From positions 186,001 through 250,000 of the forward strand of contig NZ_JADQDN010000004.1 of the NCBI RefSeq assembly GCF_015694425.1: a DNA stretch of 64,000 nucleotides, given 5' to 3'. Position 1 is the stretch's first letter. Each line of letters starts with the position of its first letter. The notes under the pieces were generated by a model. That model had not been told where the DNA came from. It ran no database searches and saw nothing but the letters and a program-made list of their open reading frames with translations. The position numbers and the translations under genes are program-made. Below, in pieces: positions 9,901-18,981 of the stretch. Source of the stretch: Microvirga terrestris. Lineage in GTDB: Bacteria > Pseudomonadota > Alphaproteobacteria > Rhizobiales > Beijerinckiaceae.

Positions 9901-10049
9901 TGGTGTTCGAGGTGCCCGACGACGAGGTCGAGGCCAGCCTGCCGGTGATCTCCCGCGTCATGACGGAAGCCCCCTTCCCGGCCGTGTCGCTGAAGGTGCC
10001 GCTCGCAGTGGACGCACGAGCCGCGCAGAACTGGGACGAGGCACATTAA
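6999..10049 (+). CDS. polA: DNA polymerase I
   Basis: 1016-aa full-length Pol I for Okazaki-fragment processing and repair synthesis. Domain order: 5'-3' exonuclease (about 12-310; FLVDGSSFIFRAYF, then GDSSDNVPGVPGIGLKTA), a linker, a 3'-5' exonuclease with intact acidic pair (VDTET, Asp433 and Glu435), and the polymerase domain. Motif A is SADYSQIELR (Asp789), the O-helix is RQAKTINFGIIYG, and motif C is QVHDELVFEV (Asp966). All catalytic acids visible are conserved, so the proofreading domain looks active, as in E. coli and unlike Taq. Stands alone; the next gene begins 7 nt after its stop and may be co-transcribed. Confidence 0.97.
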   Translation: MPSSSRPVQAGDHVFLVDGSSFIFRAYFQSMNQDQKYNSRSSDGMPTGAVRLFVSKLLQFMRDGAAGLKPTHLAIVLDKSEGSFRKELYEDYKGHRPDAPEDLKVQMPIMREAIRAFGLEPVELQRYEADDLIATYTQQAKARGADVLIISSDKDLMQLVGPKVCFYDFESGSKGKPGYRPERNLDEAAVIEKWEGIPPDKIGDVLALMGDSSDNVPGVPGIGLKTAAQLIKEYGDLETLLERAPEIKQPKRRESLIANAEIARLSKKLVTLDCEAPVPVPLDELRVPDPDPKTLVGFLKAMEFNTITRRVAELYEADPSAIPPDPRLMPGGEAIRWTGTGVTAPTDDAVPFFEKADASSGEVDPFAGLDLPETATLRKPVEGLGTPSQLAGKRATEASSVPIDVTAYETVTSLERLKEWVALAREQGHVAVDTETSDLDANRADIVGFSLALAPGKACYVPLQHRDESDLFGGGLVKGQIPVTDALDAIRPMLEDSSVLKVGQNMKYDWIVFKRHGIEVQPYDDTMLISYVLDAGKGSHGMDELSRRHLGHSPITFSDVAGTGRNKVTFDKVEIGKATAYAAEDADVTLRLWHVLKPRLVAERRATVYETLERPMVDVLARMEMRGIMVDRQILSRLSGDFSQSLARLEDEIHEMAGEKFSLGSPKQIGDILFGRMGLPGAKKTPSGQWATPATLLDELAQAGHELPAKILEWRQLSKLKSTYTDTLQEHMNPETKRVHTSFSLASTTTGRLSSSDPNLQNIPIRTEAGRKIRKAFVAQEGHKIISADYSQIELRLLAHIADIPQLQEAFANGVDIHAATASAMFGVPLDQMTSDLRRQAKTINFGIIYGISAFGLAVRLGIGNQEASAFIKQYFERFPGIRTYIDDTKKFVREKTYVTTLFGRICHYPQIRSGNPSERAGVERQAINAPIQGTAADIIRRAMIRMEDALKAERLSARMLLQVHDELVFEVPDDEVEASLPVISRVMTEAPFPAVSLKVPLAVDARAAQNWDEAH

Positions 10050-10056
10050 GCTCGCC

Positions 10057-10557
10057 ATGACAGCTTTGGAACTCAATATCCGAAAGGCTGTCATTGGCGA
10101 CGCTGAAACCATCTTCCGCTTCATGGCCGGATTGGTCGACGATCATCTGCCCGGGCAGGCTCCATGGACATCCCCGGAGCGCCTTCGGAATGATGGTTTC
10201 GGACCCGACCCACTCTTCGAAGCCTTTATCGCCGAACGCGCGGAGAGGCCCATCGGGTTCGTCTCATTCTTTCGCGGTTATGCAGGCTGGCGTGGCAAGC
10301 CGATGGGAATCGTGCACGCACTTTATGTCTCCCCGCCGGAAAGACGGTCGGGTGCAGCGCGACGGCTGATGGCGGCTGTGGCGCAAACGGCTCGGGAGAG
10401 AGGCTGGGAGCGGATCGAACTCTTCGTTGAGGAAGATCGCCCGGCACTTCGCTTTTATGAGTCCATCGGCATGCGCGATCTTTCCCACCGGCACCTTCGT
10501 CTTGAGGGTGAAGCGCTGCTCGGTCTTGCAGCGCAAGACACGCCCGCACGAAATTAG
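10057..10557 (+). CDS. GNAT-family N-acetyltransferase
   Basis: 166-aa acetyl-CoA-dependent acyltransferase. The N-terminus IRKAVIGDAETIFRFM is the usual beta1-alpha1 start. The acetyl-CoA-binding motif A is visible as ALYVSPPERRSGAARRLM (about residues 90-107), followed by the C-terminal ALRFYESIGMRDLSHRHLRL with the conserved Tyr. Resembles RimI/diamine-acetyltransferase-like small GNATs (Acetyltransf_1), but the substrate cannot be told. Its start lies 7 nt after the polA stop, so it is probably translated from polA read-through transcripts. No unusual features. Confidence 0.8.
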   Translation: MTALELNIRKAVIGDAETIFRFMAGLVDDHLPGQAPWTSPERLRNDGFGPDPLFEAFIAERAERPIGFVSFFRGYAGWRGKPMGIVHALYVSPPERRSGAARRLMAAVAQTARERGWERIELFVEEDRPALRFYESIGMRDLSHRHLRLEGEALLGLAAQDTPARN

Positions 10558-10627
10558 ATACCCTCCGTGCGAGAAGGCGCTAGAATGAGACTGTCTCGCC
10601 AAGAGCAGGCTCTATCAGGAGGCTCCC

Positions 10628-11620
10628 ATGCGCGTTGCCGTGTTCAGCACCACCTCCTACGACCGCCGCTTTCTCGACGCGGCCAACGCTCATCGCCATG
10701 AGCTCGACTATTACGAGCCAAGCCTCTCTGCAGCGACTGCACCGCTGGCCGGAGAGGCCCAAGCAGTGTGCGCCTTCGTCAACGATACCCTCGATGCCCG
10801 CTGTCTTGCACACCTTGCCAAGAATGGAGTGCGCCTGATCGCTCTTCGCTGCGCCGGCTTCAACAATGTAGATCTCAAGGCAGCGAGCGCAAACGGAATC
10901 ATGATCGCGCGAGTGCCGGCCTACTCGCCCCACGCGGTCGCCGAGCATACCCTTGCCCTCATCCTCACGCTGAACCGCAAGACTCACCGGGCCTATAACC
11001 GCGTGCGTGAGGGCAACTTCTCCCTCGAGGGGCTGCTCGGCTTCGATCTCCATGGCAAGACCGTCGGGGTGATCGGCACGGGCAAGATCGGCCAAGTCGT
11101 GCTGCGCATTCTCCAGGGTTTCGGCTGCCATTGTCTCGCCTTCGATCCTTACCCGAATCCCGATGTAGAGGCTCTGGGAGCCCGCTACGTTTCGAAGGCA
11201 GAGCTTCTGGGTCAATCCCACATTATCACGCTCCATTGCCCGCTGACCCCAGAGACTCATCATTTCATCGACAAGGCCGCGATCAGCACTTGTCGTCCTG
11301 GTGTGATGCTGGTGAATACCAGCCGCGGGAGCGTCATCGACACTCACGCAGTCATCGCCGGGTTGAAGAGCGGCGCGATCGGCAGCCTTGCTCTCGACGT
11401 TTACGAGGAAGAGAGCGAACTGTTCTTCCGTGACCATTCCGCTGAGATCATCCGAGACGACCTGTTCGCACGCCTCCTCACCTTTCCGAACGTGCTGTTA
11501 ACCGGCCACCAAGCCTTCTTCACCCAGGAGGCGCTCACCAACATCTCCGAAATCACCCTGGCGAATATCGACTCTTTCGCACAGACGGGACGTCCTGTGC
11601 ACCCGGTCACGATGGATTGA
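10628..11620 (+). CDS. ldhA: D-lactate dehydrogenase (fermentative, NAD-dependent)
   Basis: 330-aa member of the D-isomer 2-hydroxyacid dehydrogenase family, converting pyruvate and NADH to D-lactate. The length and long conserved blocks match E. coli LdhA: ALRCAGFNNVD, RVPAYSPHAVAEH, NFSLEGLLGFDLHGKT, the NAD-binding VIGTGKIG (about 148-155), LHCPLTPETHHFI and the C-terminal LTGHQAFFT with the catalytic His. A perfect AGGAGG sits 5 nt before the ATG. Flanked by unrelated genes. Specificity for pyruvate is inferred from similarity to LdhA. Confidence 0.88.
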   Translation: MRVAVFSTTSYDRRFLDAANAHRHELDYYEPSLSAATAPLAGEAQAVCAFVNDTLDARCLAHLAKNGVRLIALRCAGFNNVDLKAASANGIMIARVPAYSPHAVAEHTLALILTLNRKTHRAYNRVREGNFSLEGLLGFDLHGKTVGVIGTGKIGQVVLRILQGFGCHCLAFDPYPNPDVEALGARYVSKAELLGQSHIITLHCPLTPETHHFIDKAAISTCRPGVMLVNTSRGSVIDTHAVIAGLKSGAIGSLALDVYEEESELFFRDHSAEIIRDDLFARLLTFPNVLLTGHQAFFTQEALTNISEITLANIDSFAQTGRPVHPVTMD

Positions 11621-11683
11621 AGAAGGAACTCCTCGCGCAAGCCGGCTTTAATCGCTCATCCTTATGACCGATTCAGGAGCCAT

Positions 11684-12397
11684 ATGATGGCCTACGAACT
11701 CTACTATTGGCCCACGATCCAGGGGCGCGGCGAGTTCGTGCGACTGGCGCTTGAGGAAGCGGGCGCCGACTACACCGACGTAGCGCGGGAATCCGAGGGC
11801 CTTGCCGTTATGATGCGCATGATGGAGCGCGTGGATCATCCGCCCTTCGCGCCGCCTTTCCTGAAGGACGGCGAGACCGTCATCGGCCAGACGGCCGCGA
11901 TCCTGCTCTATCTCGGCGCCCGCCACGGCCTCGCCCCGAAGGATCCGGCCGGAGGCCTGTGGACGCATCAGATCCAGCTCACGCTCAGTGATGTCGTGGC
12001 GGAGGCGCACGACACTCATCACCCGGTGGGTATCAGCCTGTATTACGAGGACCAGAAAGTGGAGGCGCTCCGACGGGCGCAGGAGTTCCGGGATGACCGC
12101 ATTCCAAAATTCTTGAACTGGTTCGAAACGATCCTCGCCCGCAATCCGGCCGGATCCGCGCATCTCGTCGGCAAATCGCTCACCTATGTCGACCTGTCTC
12201 TCTTTCAGGCTGTCGAGGGCTTGTCTTACGCATTCCCCAAAGCCACGAAGCGTGCCTTGAAGAAAGCGCCCCGTGTCGCAGCCCTGCGTATCGCCGTAGC
12301 GGAAAGATCACGGATCAAATCTTACCTCGCAAGCCCACGGCGTATTCCCTTCAACGAGGAAGGCATCTTTCGGCGCTATCCTGAACTGGATGGTTAA
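11684..12397 (+). CDS. Glutathione S-transferase family protein
   Basis: 237-aa cytosolic GST-fold protein. An N-terminal thioredoxin-like domain begins YELYYWPTIQGRGEFVRLAL, with the Tyr and the helix-1 pattern of sigma/alpha-like GSTs. The cis-Pro region is PPFAPPFLKDGETVIGQTAAIL, where Gln-Thr takes the usual Glu-Ser glutathione-binding position. An all-helical C-terminal domain follows (about 90-215). AGGAG at 11675-11679 serves either of two adjacent ATGs (11684 or 11687); the second has better spacing. Substrate unknown: detoxification or a structural role are both possible. Confidence 0.82.
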   Translation: MMAYELYYWPTIQGRGEFVRLALEEAGADYTDVARESEGLAVMMRMMERVDHPPFAPPFLKDGETVIGQTAAILLYLGARHGLAPKDPAGGLWTHQIQLTLSDVVAEAHDTHHPVGISLYYEDQKVEALRRAQEFRDDRIPKFLNWFETILARNPAGSAHLVGKSLTYVDLSLFQAVEGLSYAFPKATKRALKKAPRVAALRIAVAERSRIKSYLASPRRIPFNEEGIFRRYPELDG

Positions 12398-12567
12398 GGC
12401 GGGAGTTCGGGACGGGCCTGGCCAATAACAATTCCGGAGGAGCCTCTTTCCTTCCTCTTCGGCAGGCGCTATATTGTAACATATAAACAACGGGGCCTCA
12501 TCTTGCCGGGATGTAGGGGACCATCACAGCTTCGCTCTGAAGCCTTCATGCGCCGCAAAGGCCGCCC

Positions 12568-13896
12568 ATGAAGCGGAAGGTGGCTGCCATTCTCGCTGCA
12601 GACATCGTGGGCTTCTCCCGGCTCATCGCGGAGGATGAGGACGGAACGCTGCAGCAGCTCGCATCCTATCGCAACGTCTTGGATGACTTTGTCACCCATC
12701 ATGGTGGGCGCGTCTTCAACACGGCCGGGGACTCGATCATGTGCGAGTTCGACAGCGCCGTGGAGGCCACGCGTACGGCCATCGACATCCAGGATTACAT
12801 GAGGGCCCAGAACCTTCCCTCTGCGCCGAACAAGCGGGTGAGGTTCCGCATCGGCATCTCGGTGGGCGAGGTGGTCGAGCGCCAGGACGATCTCCTCGGG
12901 ATGGCCGTCAACATCGCGGCCCGGCTGGAGACTCTGGCTGCGCCGGGAGGCATCTGCCTCTCGCGAGCCGTGCATGAGGCCGTCTCCGGTCATATCGCCG
13001 TCCCCTTCGTCGACATCGGCGAGCGGCAGGTTAAGAACATCCCCTTCCCGGTCCATGCTTTTGCGATCCCCGGCCCGGATGCAGCTATCCCGTTGGATCC
13101 GCAGCGCTCTTCTCTGCGGACCCCGGCCATGTCCACCCTGGTTTTGGCAAGCGCCTGCCTCATCGTCCTCGTAGGCGCAGGCGGGCTTGTCTCCCAGGAC
13201 CAGCCTTCAAGGCCGATGGACCTACTGACAGCCGAAGCCGGGATTCTGCGTCCGGTCCAGCAGAGTGCTCAGACGCTCCTGCTGCCCACCAATCCGATTG
13301 AGGCCTTCTCAGGGCTTGTGCAAAGAGGAGGACAGATCGACGATCCGCATTCCGCGCCCGGCCTGTATCACAACGCCCTGCTCCTTGAGGCGAAAGGCGA
13401 GTCCATCGGGGCACATCGCGCATATTACACTCTGGCCCGGATGGGCCTTGAATTCGTTGATCCGCATCTGCGCTATGCGGCACTGGTGCGGGCCCACGAA
13501 GGGCGGTTCATCGCCCGGCAGGTCTATGCCGAGTTGAATGAGGATGTTCCGACCCGCGCGACGGCCCTGGTCCATGCCCTGCAGTTCGACGGCGCGGAGC
13601 GCAAGGCGAGGCTCATTGCCTTCATCAAGGAACATCCCGGCTATGCTCCAGCCTATTTCTTCCTGGCCGAGGAGCACTCGGAGGATCGGGCCGAAAGCCT
13701 GCAGACCGCGCAGGACAGGCGGATCGAGCACGCAGCTCTGGCAGAGTTCCTGAAAGCTCATGACGAGGGCCGCCTGATACCCTTCTTTCTCAACCAGTCC
13801 ATCGCGGCCGACTGGGTCGAGCAGGCCCATGAACGCCATGCAAGGCTGGCATTGTCGGGCGAGAGTGTCGCGGCCATCCCCGTTCTTGAGCCATAG
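12568..13896 (+). CDS. Class III adenylate/guanylate cyclase with TM segment and TPR-like tail
   Basis: 442-aa protein. Residues 1-170 form a class III cyclase homology domain: the metal-binding Asp in AADIVGFS, the second Asp in NTAGDSIMCEF, and the conserved GMAVNIAARLE near the active site. A hydrophobic segment around residues 187-210 (MSTLVLASACLIVLVGAGGLV) follows, then about 230 residues of helical, TPR-like sequence with no named domain. This N-terminal cyclase-TM-repeat layout is common in Rhizobiales. Makes cAMP or cGMP in response to an unknown input. A 94-residue coiled-coil gene follows on the same strand after 88 nt. Confidence 0.85.
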   Translation: MKRKVAAILAADIVGFSRLIAEDEDGTLQQLASYRNVLDDFVTHHGGRVFNTAGDSIMCEFDSAVEATRTAIDIQDYMRAQNLPSAPNKRVRFRIGISVGEVVERQDDLLGMAVNIAARLETLAAPGGICLSRAVHEAVSGHIAVPFVDIGERQVKNIPFPVHAFAIPGPDAAIPLDPQRSSLRTPAMSTLVLASACLIVLVGAGGLVSQDQPSRPMDLLTAEAGILRPVQQSAQTLLLPTNPIEAFSGLVQRGGQIDDPHSAPGLYHNALLLEAKGESIGAHRAYYTLARMGLEFVDPHLRYAALVRAHEGRFIARQVYAELNEDVPTRATALVHALQFDGAERKARLIAFIKEHPGYAPAYFFLAEEHSEDRAESLQTAQDRRIEHAALAEFLKAHDEGRLIPFFLNQSIAADWVEQAHERHARLALSGESVAAIPVLEP

Positions 13897-13984
13897 CTCC
13901 CCATCCGGTCACCAACGATCGATTAAGACCTGGCCTCTAGGATCGCGCTTCCCAACGACCCGTCGATTCTGTGAGGAGCCGGCC

Positions 13985-14269
13985 ATGAGTGATGAAGCAG
14001 GCAGTGTTGCCGCCCGCCTCTGGCGCGACCGCGCACAGCTGCGCGAGGAAGAGCGCAACGACGCGCAGGCCCGCCTTCGCATCGCTCAGGAAAAGGTGGC
14101 GATCCTCATGGCGGAAAACGAGCGGCTCGAGGCCGAGAACGCGCGCCTGCGGGCCCTTCACGCACCGGATGAAAGCGTTATTCAGGCAGAGACCGACCTG
14201 CAGATGGAAGCATTGAGAGGCGCGCTGCAGTCGCTGATTGCCCAGCCCATGAACAGGCTGAACGCCTGA
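13985..14269 (+). CDS. Small coiled-coil protein, unknown function
   Basis: 94-aa soluble protein, start ATG at 13985 with GAGGAG 6 nt upstream. Residues about 12-62 are rich in Glu, Arg, Ala and Leu in a heptad-like pattern (LREEERNDAQARLRIAQEKV, then MAENERLEAENARLRAL), which predicts one long coiled coil, followed by a short amphipathic tail. I do not recognise a family. It lies on the same strand as the cyclase gene and may be read through from it, but no functional link is shown. The open reading frame continues upstream to 13829 without a better start. Confidence 0.7.
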   Translation: MSDEAGSVAARLWRDRAQLREEERNDAQARLRIAQEKVAILMAENERLEAENARLRALHAPDESVIQAETDLQMEALRGALQSLIAQPMNRLNA

Positions 14270-14274
14270 GGCTG

Positions 14275-15063
14275 TCAGGCCGCCAGCCGGCCCATGGCCT
14301 CATTCAGACATTCCACCGCGATGCTGCCCCCTTTGGCCAGAAGGCTGCAGCCCTTGGGCACTTCGCGCCAGCCCTTTGTCTTGTCGTCGATGGGCTCTGA
14401 CACGACCAGAAGGTTGCCGTTATCTTCGCGGAAATAGAGGGTCGGCGGCTTGGCATCGCAGGCCCAGCGGTAGGCCCAGAGGCTCTCGCCGTCCGTGAAG
14501 GCAGCGGTGAAGCGCAGGGCTTCCTCTATCCCAGCCTCGGTCATCAGGCCGCGCACGATTTTGAGCGTCCTGGCCATGGCGGTCACAGGCTCTTCGGCCA
14601 GCCCGTTGGCAAGGGCCGTGAGGAAGATCGCCTCCGAATCCGTCGTGCCGAGGCGCCGGTCGTAGAGTTCGTCCGGGATCAGAGATTCGAGGCGCCTCTT
14701 GATGCGCCCGTAACCGCCGATCTGGCCGTTATGCATGAACAGGTAGCGGCCATGGGTGAAGGGATGGCAGTTCGCCCGCGTGGTCGAGGTGCCGGTTGAG
14801 GCGCGTACATGAGCGAAGAAGAGCTTTGAACGCACCTGCTCGCACAGGCTGCGCAGGTTCTCGTCGGACCAGGCGGGGCGGACCTCCCGGTAGACGCCGG
14901 GCTCCGGGCGCTCGCCATACCAGCCGATGCCGAACCCGTCCCCGTTCGTGCCGGTCTTGGCCTCGACCGCGTGCAGCGACTGGTGCACCAGCGAATGGGC
15001 CGGGGCGCAGACGAGTTCGTCGAGGAAGATCGGCTCCCCCCGGTAGGCGAGAAAGCGGCACAT
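14275..15063 (-). CDS. Class II glutamine amidotransferase (YafJ-like)
   Basis: 262-aa N-terminal-nucleophile amidohydrolase (GATase_6). The start is placed at the ATG giving MCRFLAYRG, because Cys2 becomes the catalytic N-terminal nucleophile after Met removal; an upstream in-frame Met would bury it. Further family motifs: NGDGFGIGWYG, FAHVRAST, NCHPFTHGRYLFMHNGQIGG and TDSEAIF. Hydrolyses a Gln side-chain amide or a gamma-glutamyl compound; the real substrate of YafJ-type proteins is not settled. Convergent with the coiled-coil gene (5-bp gap), so no terminator separates them. A high-confidence family call with unknown role. Confidence 0.9.
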   Translation of the reverse strand: MCRFLAYRGEPIFLDELVCAPAHSLVHQSLHAVEAKTGTNGDGFGIGWYGERPEPGVYREVRPAWSDENLRSLCEQVRSKLFFAHVRASTGTSTTRANCHPFTHGRYLFMHNGQIGGYGRIKRRLESLIPDELYDRRLGTTDSEAIFLTALANGLAEEPVTAMARTLKIVRGLMTEAGIEEALRFTAAFTDGESLWAYRWACDAKPPTLYFREDNGNLLVVSEPIDDKTKGWREVPKGCSLLAKGGSIAVECLNEAMGRLAA

Positions 15064-15235
15064 CGGCTGGCAACCCCCTGGCACAGCAAGGCTTTGTAAC
15101 GATGTTGTACTATCTTTGACTTATGGTGAATAGCCGGTTAACGGCCACGCCGTTGCAGCCTCAAATCCGTTCCCCTACAAGCTGTTCTCGATCTTTGAAG
15201 AACGAGCCGGCCACCGGCCGCTGGGGACCCTCCGC

Positions 15236-16642
15236 ATGTTTCGCCCTCTGAGCTTGGCGCTCGCCGCCGCCCTGACCCTCCTGCCTCAGGTTGCCCTTGC
15301 GGCCGAGTTCGACGGCGCGAGCCTCGGGGTCGTCTGGGCCCTGCCCTTCGTGGGCATCTTGTTGTCCATCGCGCTGTTCCCGTTGCTGGCGCCTCATTTC
15401 TGGGAGCACCACCAGGGCAAGATCGCAGCCCTCTGGGGCCTGCTGGTGCTGGTTCCCATGGCTGTCGCTTTCGGACCGACGACGGCGATCCATGCGCTCG
15501 CCCATACGGCGCTTCTTGAATACATCCCGTTCATTCTGCTGCTGCTCGCCCTGTTCACGGTGGCGGGCGGCATTCTCGTGCGCGGCAACATCCATGGCGC
15601 GCCAGGCACCAACACGATCCTGCTCGGCATCGGCACGGTGCTGGCGAGCTTCATCGGCACCACCGGCGCCTCCATGGTGATGATCCGTCCGGTGATGCGC
15701 GCGAATGACGACCGGCGGCACAACGTGCACGTGATCGTGTTCTTCATCTTCCTGGTGTCGAATATCGGCGGCTCGCTGACGCCGCTGGGCGACCCGCCGC
15801 TCTTCCTCGGCTTCCTGCGCGGCGTCGACTTCTTCTGGACGACCACGCATCTCTTTCCCGAGACGCTCTTCGCCAGCGGTCTCCTGCTCGTCCTGTTCTT
15901 CGTGATCGATCTGGTGATCTACCGCCGGGAAGGCCACATACGGCCGGACCCGACGCCGGACAACCCGGTGCGCGTCGTAGGCGGCTTCAACTTCCTGCTG
16001 ATCCTCATCATCATCGCGGCGATCCTCATGAGCGCCACGGTCGATCTGGGGCGCATGACGGTGCTCGGCACCGAGATCGAACTCGCCAATACGTTGCGCG
16101 ATCTCATCATGATCGCCGTCACCATCGTTTCGCTGAAAGTCACCTCGGAGGCCAACCGGGCCGAGAACGGCTTCTCCTGGGGGCCGATCAAGGAGGTGGC
16201 GAAGCTCTTTGCCGGCATCTTCATCGCCATCATTCCCGTACTCGCCATGCTGCGGGCCGGCGCCAGCGGGGCCTTCGCCCCCCTCGTCGCCCTCGTGACG
16301 AACCCAGATGGCAGCGCCAACAACGCCGCCTATTTCTGGCTCTCAGGCGGCCTCTCGTCCTTCCTCGACAATGCGCCAACCTATCTCGTGTTCTTCGAGC
16401 TCGCCGGCGGCAACCCGCAGCAGCTGATGACGGCAGGCGCAATGACGCTGGCTGCAATCTCGGCCGGCGCCGTGTTCATGGGCGCTAACTCCTATATTGG
16501 CAATGCACCCAACTTCATGGTCTATGCGATCGCCCGCGAGGGCGGCGTGAAGATGCCGAGCTTCTTCGGCTACCTGCTCTGGTCGGGCGCCATTCTGATC
16601 CCGACATTCCTGCTGCTGACGCTGCTGTTCTTCAGGGCTTAA
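15236..16642 (+). CDS. NhaD/CitM-type sodium:proton antiporter
   Basis: 468-aa inner-membrane transporter of the ArsB/NhaD (IT) superfamily, CitMHS_2-like. About 11-12 hydrophobic segments are visible. Hallmarks include FIGTTGASMVMIRPVMRAN, then SNIGGSLTPLGDPPLFLGFLRG and, in the second half, FLDNAPTYLVFFELAGG and MGANSYIGNAPNFMVYAIA, which form the inverted re-entrant repeats. A possible cleavable signal peptide (LTLLPQVALAAEF) precedes TM1, as in other NhaD-type proteins. Predicted Na+/H+ exchange; organic-anion transport is an alternative. Single gene, followed by a palindromic repeat. Confidence 0.85.
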   Translation: MFRPLSLALAAALTLLPQVALAAEFDGASLGVVWALPFVGILLSIALFPLLAPHFWEHHQGKIAALWGLLVLVPMAVAFGPTTAIHALAHTALLEYIPFILLLLALFTVAGGILVRGNIHGAPGTNTILLGIGTVLASFIGTTGASMVMIRPVMRANDDRRHNVHVIVFFIFLVSNIGGSLTPLGDPPLFLGFLRGVDFFWTTTHLFPETLFASGLLLVLFFVIDLVIYRREGHIRPDPTPDNPVRVVGGFNFLLILIIIAAILMSATVDLGRMTVLGTEIELANTLRDLIMIAVTIVSLKVTSEANRAENGFSWGPIKEVAKLFAGIFIAIIPVLAMLRAGASGAFAPLVALVTNPDGSANNAAYFWLSGGLSSFLDNAPTYLVFFELAGGNPQQLMTAGAMTLAAISAGAVFMGANSYIGNAPNFMVYAIAREGGVKMPSFFGYLLWSGAILIPTFLLLTLLFFRA

Positions 16643-16651
16643 AACTCACTA

Positions 16652-16696
16652 CTGTCATTCCGGGGCGGCTCGTGAGAGCTGAGCCGGGAATGACAG
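16652..16696. repeat. Intergenic palindromic repeat, TGTCATTCC family, copy 1
   Basis: A 45-bp element with arms CTGTCATTCC (16652-16661) and GGAATGACAG (16687-16696) plus an inner GGCTC/GAGCC pairing. It lies in the gap between convergent genes (antiporter and FAD oxidoreductase). Related GTCATYCCGG palindromes occur at 40404-40437, 46191-46290 and 62838-62871. It may end transcription of either gene, but there is no T-run on the plus side. Confidence 0.65.
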
Positions 16697-16704
16697 CAAA
16701 AATC

Positions 16705-17799
16705 CTAAGCACTCAACCTTTCCGCCACATCCTCGGCGATCGAGAGACACGACGTCAGTCCTGGGCTCTCGATGCCGAAGAGGTGAACGAGACCGTCCAG
16801 TCCATGCTCCGCTGGACTGTCGATCGTGAAATCGGCGGCCTTTTCGCCCGGCCCGGTGAGCTTGGGGCGGATGCCTGCATAGTCCGGCACCAATGCGCTG
16901 TTGGGCAAACCTGGCCAGTAGCGCCGAATGGAGGCGTAGAAGCTCTCAGCTCGGCGCGGATCGACTTCGTATTCCTCACGCTCGATCCATTCCACATCAG
17001 GCCCAAATCGCATGCGGCCGGCAAGATCCAGCGTCACATGGGTTCCGAGACCGCCGTCGACAGGGGCCGGATAGACCAGCCGCGAGAAGGCGGGCTTGCC
17101 GAGGCAGCCGAAATAATTGCCTTTGGCCAGCACGAGCGGCGGCACGCGCTCGGCCGGGTAGCCCTCCGTCACACGAGCAAGTGCCTGAGCCCCGAGGCCG
17201 GTTGCGTTGACCACGGCATCCACCGCAATCTCCGTTGCGTCAGCGCCACTCACCTGCACGTTCCAACCCTTGCCGCTGCGGGTGATGCGCTCAACCGGCG
17301 CATGGAAGGCAATGACGCCGCCGGCATCCTCCAGATCGCCCTGAAGCGCGAGCATCAGCGCGTGGCTGTCGATGATACCGGTCTCTCCCGAGAGCACCGC
17401 GCCGGTGCAGGAGAGGTTCGGCTCAAGCTGCCGCGCCTCTTCGCCGGTCAGGAAGGACAAGCCCTCGACGCCGTTCGCCAGCCCCTGCTCGTAGATGCCC
17501 TCGATCTTGGCCAGTTCGAGATCGTTGGTGGCCACGATAAGTTTGCCGCATTTCGCATGCGGCACGCCATGGCTTTCGCAGAAGGCATAGATCCTGCGCC
17601 GCCCTTCGACGCAGTGGCGGGCGCGCAGCGAGCCGGACGGATAATACATCCCCGCATGGATCACCTCGCTGTTGCGCGAGGACACGCCATTGCCAATGCC
17701 CCCCGTAGCTTCCACCACGATCACGCTGTGGCCGCGCAGGGCGAGGGCCCGAGCGGCAGCGAGGCCCACCACACCGGCGCCGATGACCAGAACGTCTAT
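16705..17799 (-). CDS. FAD-dependent oxidoreductase, L-2-hydroxyglutarate oxidase-like
   Basis: 364-aa DAO-family flavoprotein. The N-terminal Rossmann motif is VLVIGAGVVGLAAARALALRG, followed by SSRNSEVIHAGMYYPSGS, then CVEGRRRIYAF, the pattern seen in L-2-hydroxyglutarate dehydrogenases (LhgO/L2HGDH), which feed electrons to the quinone pool. The start is odd: AGGAGG at 17805-17810 is followed after 5 nt by ATA (17797-17799), where homologues would begin Met-Asp-Val. No ATG, GTG or TTG lies between the upstream ABC gene's stop and the Rossmann motif; the next GTG would remove half of that motif. So the gene uses ATA, or an ATG was mutated or misread. Directly follows the ABC ATPase gene. 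Confidence 0.8.
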   Translation of the reverse strand: MDVLVIGAGVVGLAAARALALRGHSVIVVEATGGIGNGVSSRNSEVIHAGMYYPSGSLRARHCVEGRRRIYAFCESHGVPHAKCGKLIVATNDLELAKIEGIYEQGLANGVEGLSFLTGEEARQLEPNLSCTGAVLSGETGIIDSHALMLALQGDLEDAGGVIAFHAPVERITRSGKGWNVQVSGADATEIAVDAVVNATGLGAQALARVTEGYPAERVPPLVLAKGNYFGCLGKPAFSRLVYPAPVDGGLGTHVTLDLAGRMRFGPDVEWIEREEYEVDPRRAESFYASIRRYWPGLPNSALVPDYAGIRPKLTGPGEKAADFTIDSPAEHGLDGLVHLFGIESPGLTSCLSIAEDVAERLSA

Positions 17800-17818
17800 G
17801 ATCGCCTCCTGCCGTGAA

Positions 17819-18874
<1,056 letters not shown>

Positions 18875-18981
18875 GGGGCTTCCTTCCCTATCGTCGTTGG
18901 CCGGCACGCTTAAGCCCGGCTATGTCATCGTAGGCATGGGCATCAGCAGGTCAAGGCTGACACGCCGCTCATCCCAGGGAG

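Noticed and set aside
15161-15937. 258-codon minus-strand frame rich in Glu, Gln and His
   Set aside because: Antisense of the antiporter gene's membrane-segment codons; not a real charged protein.
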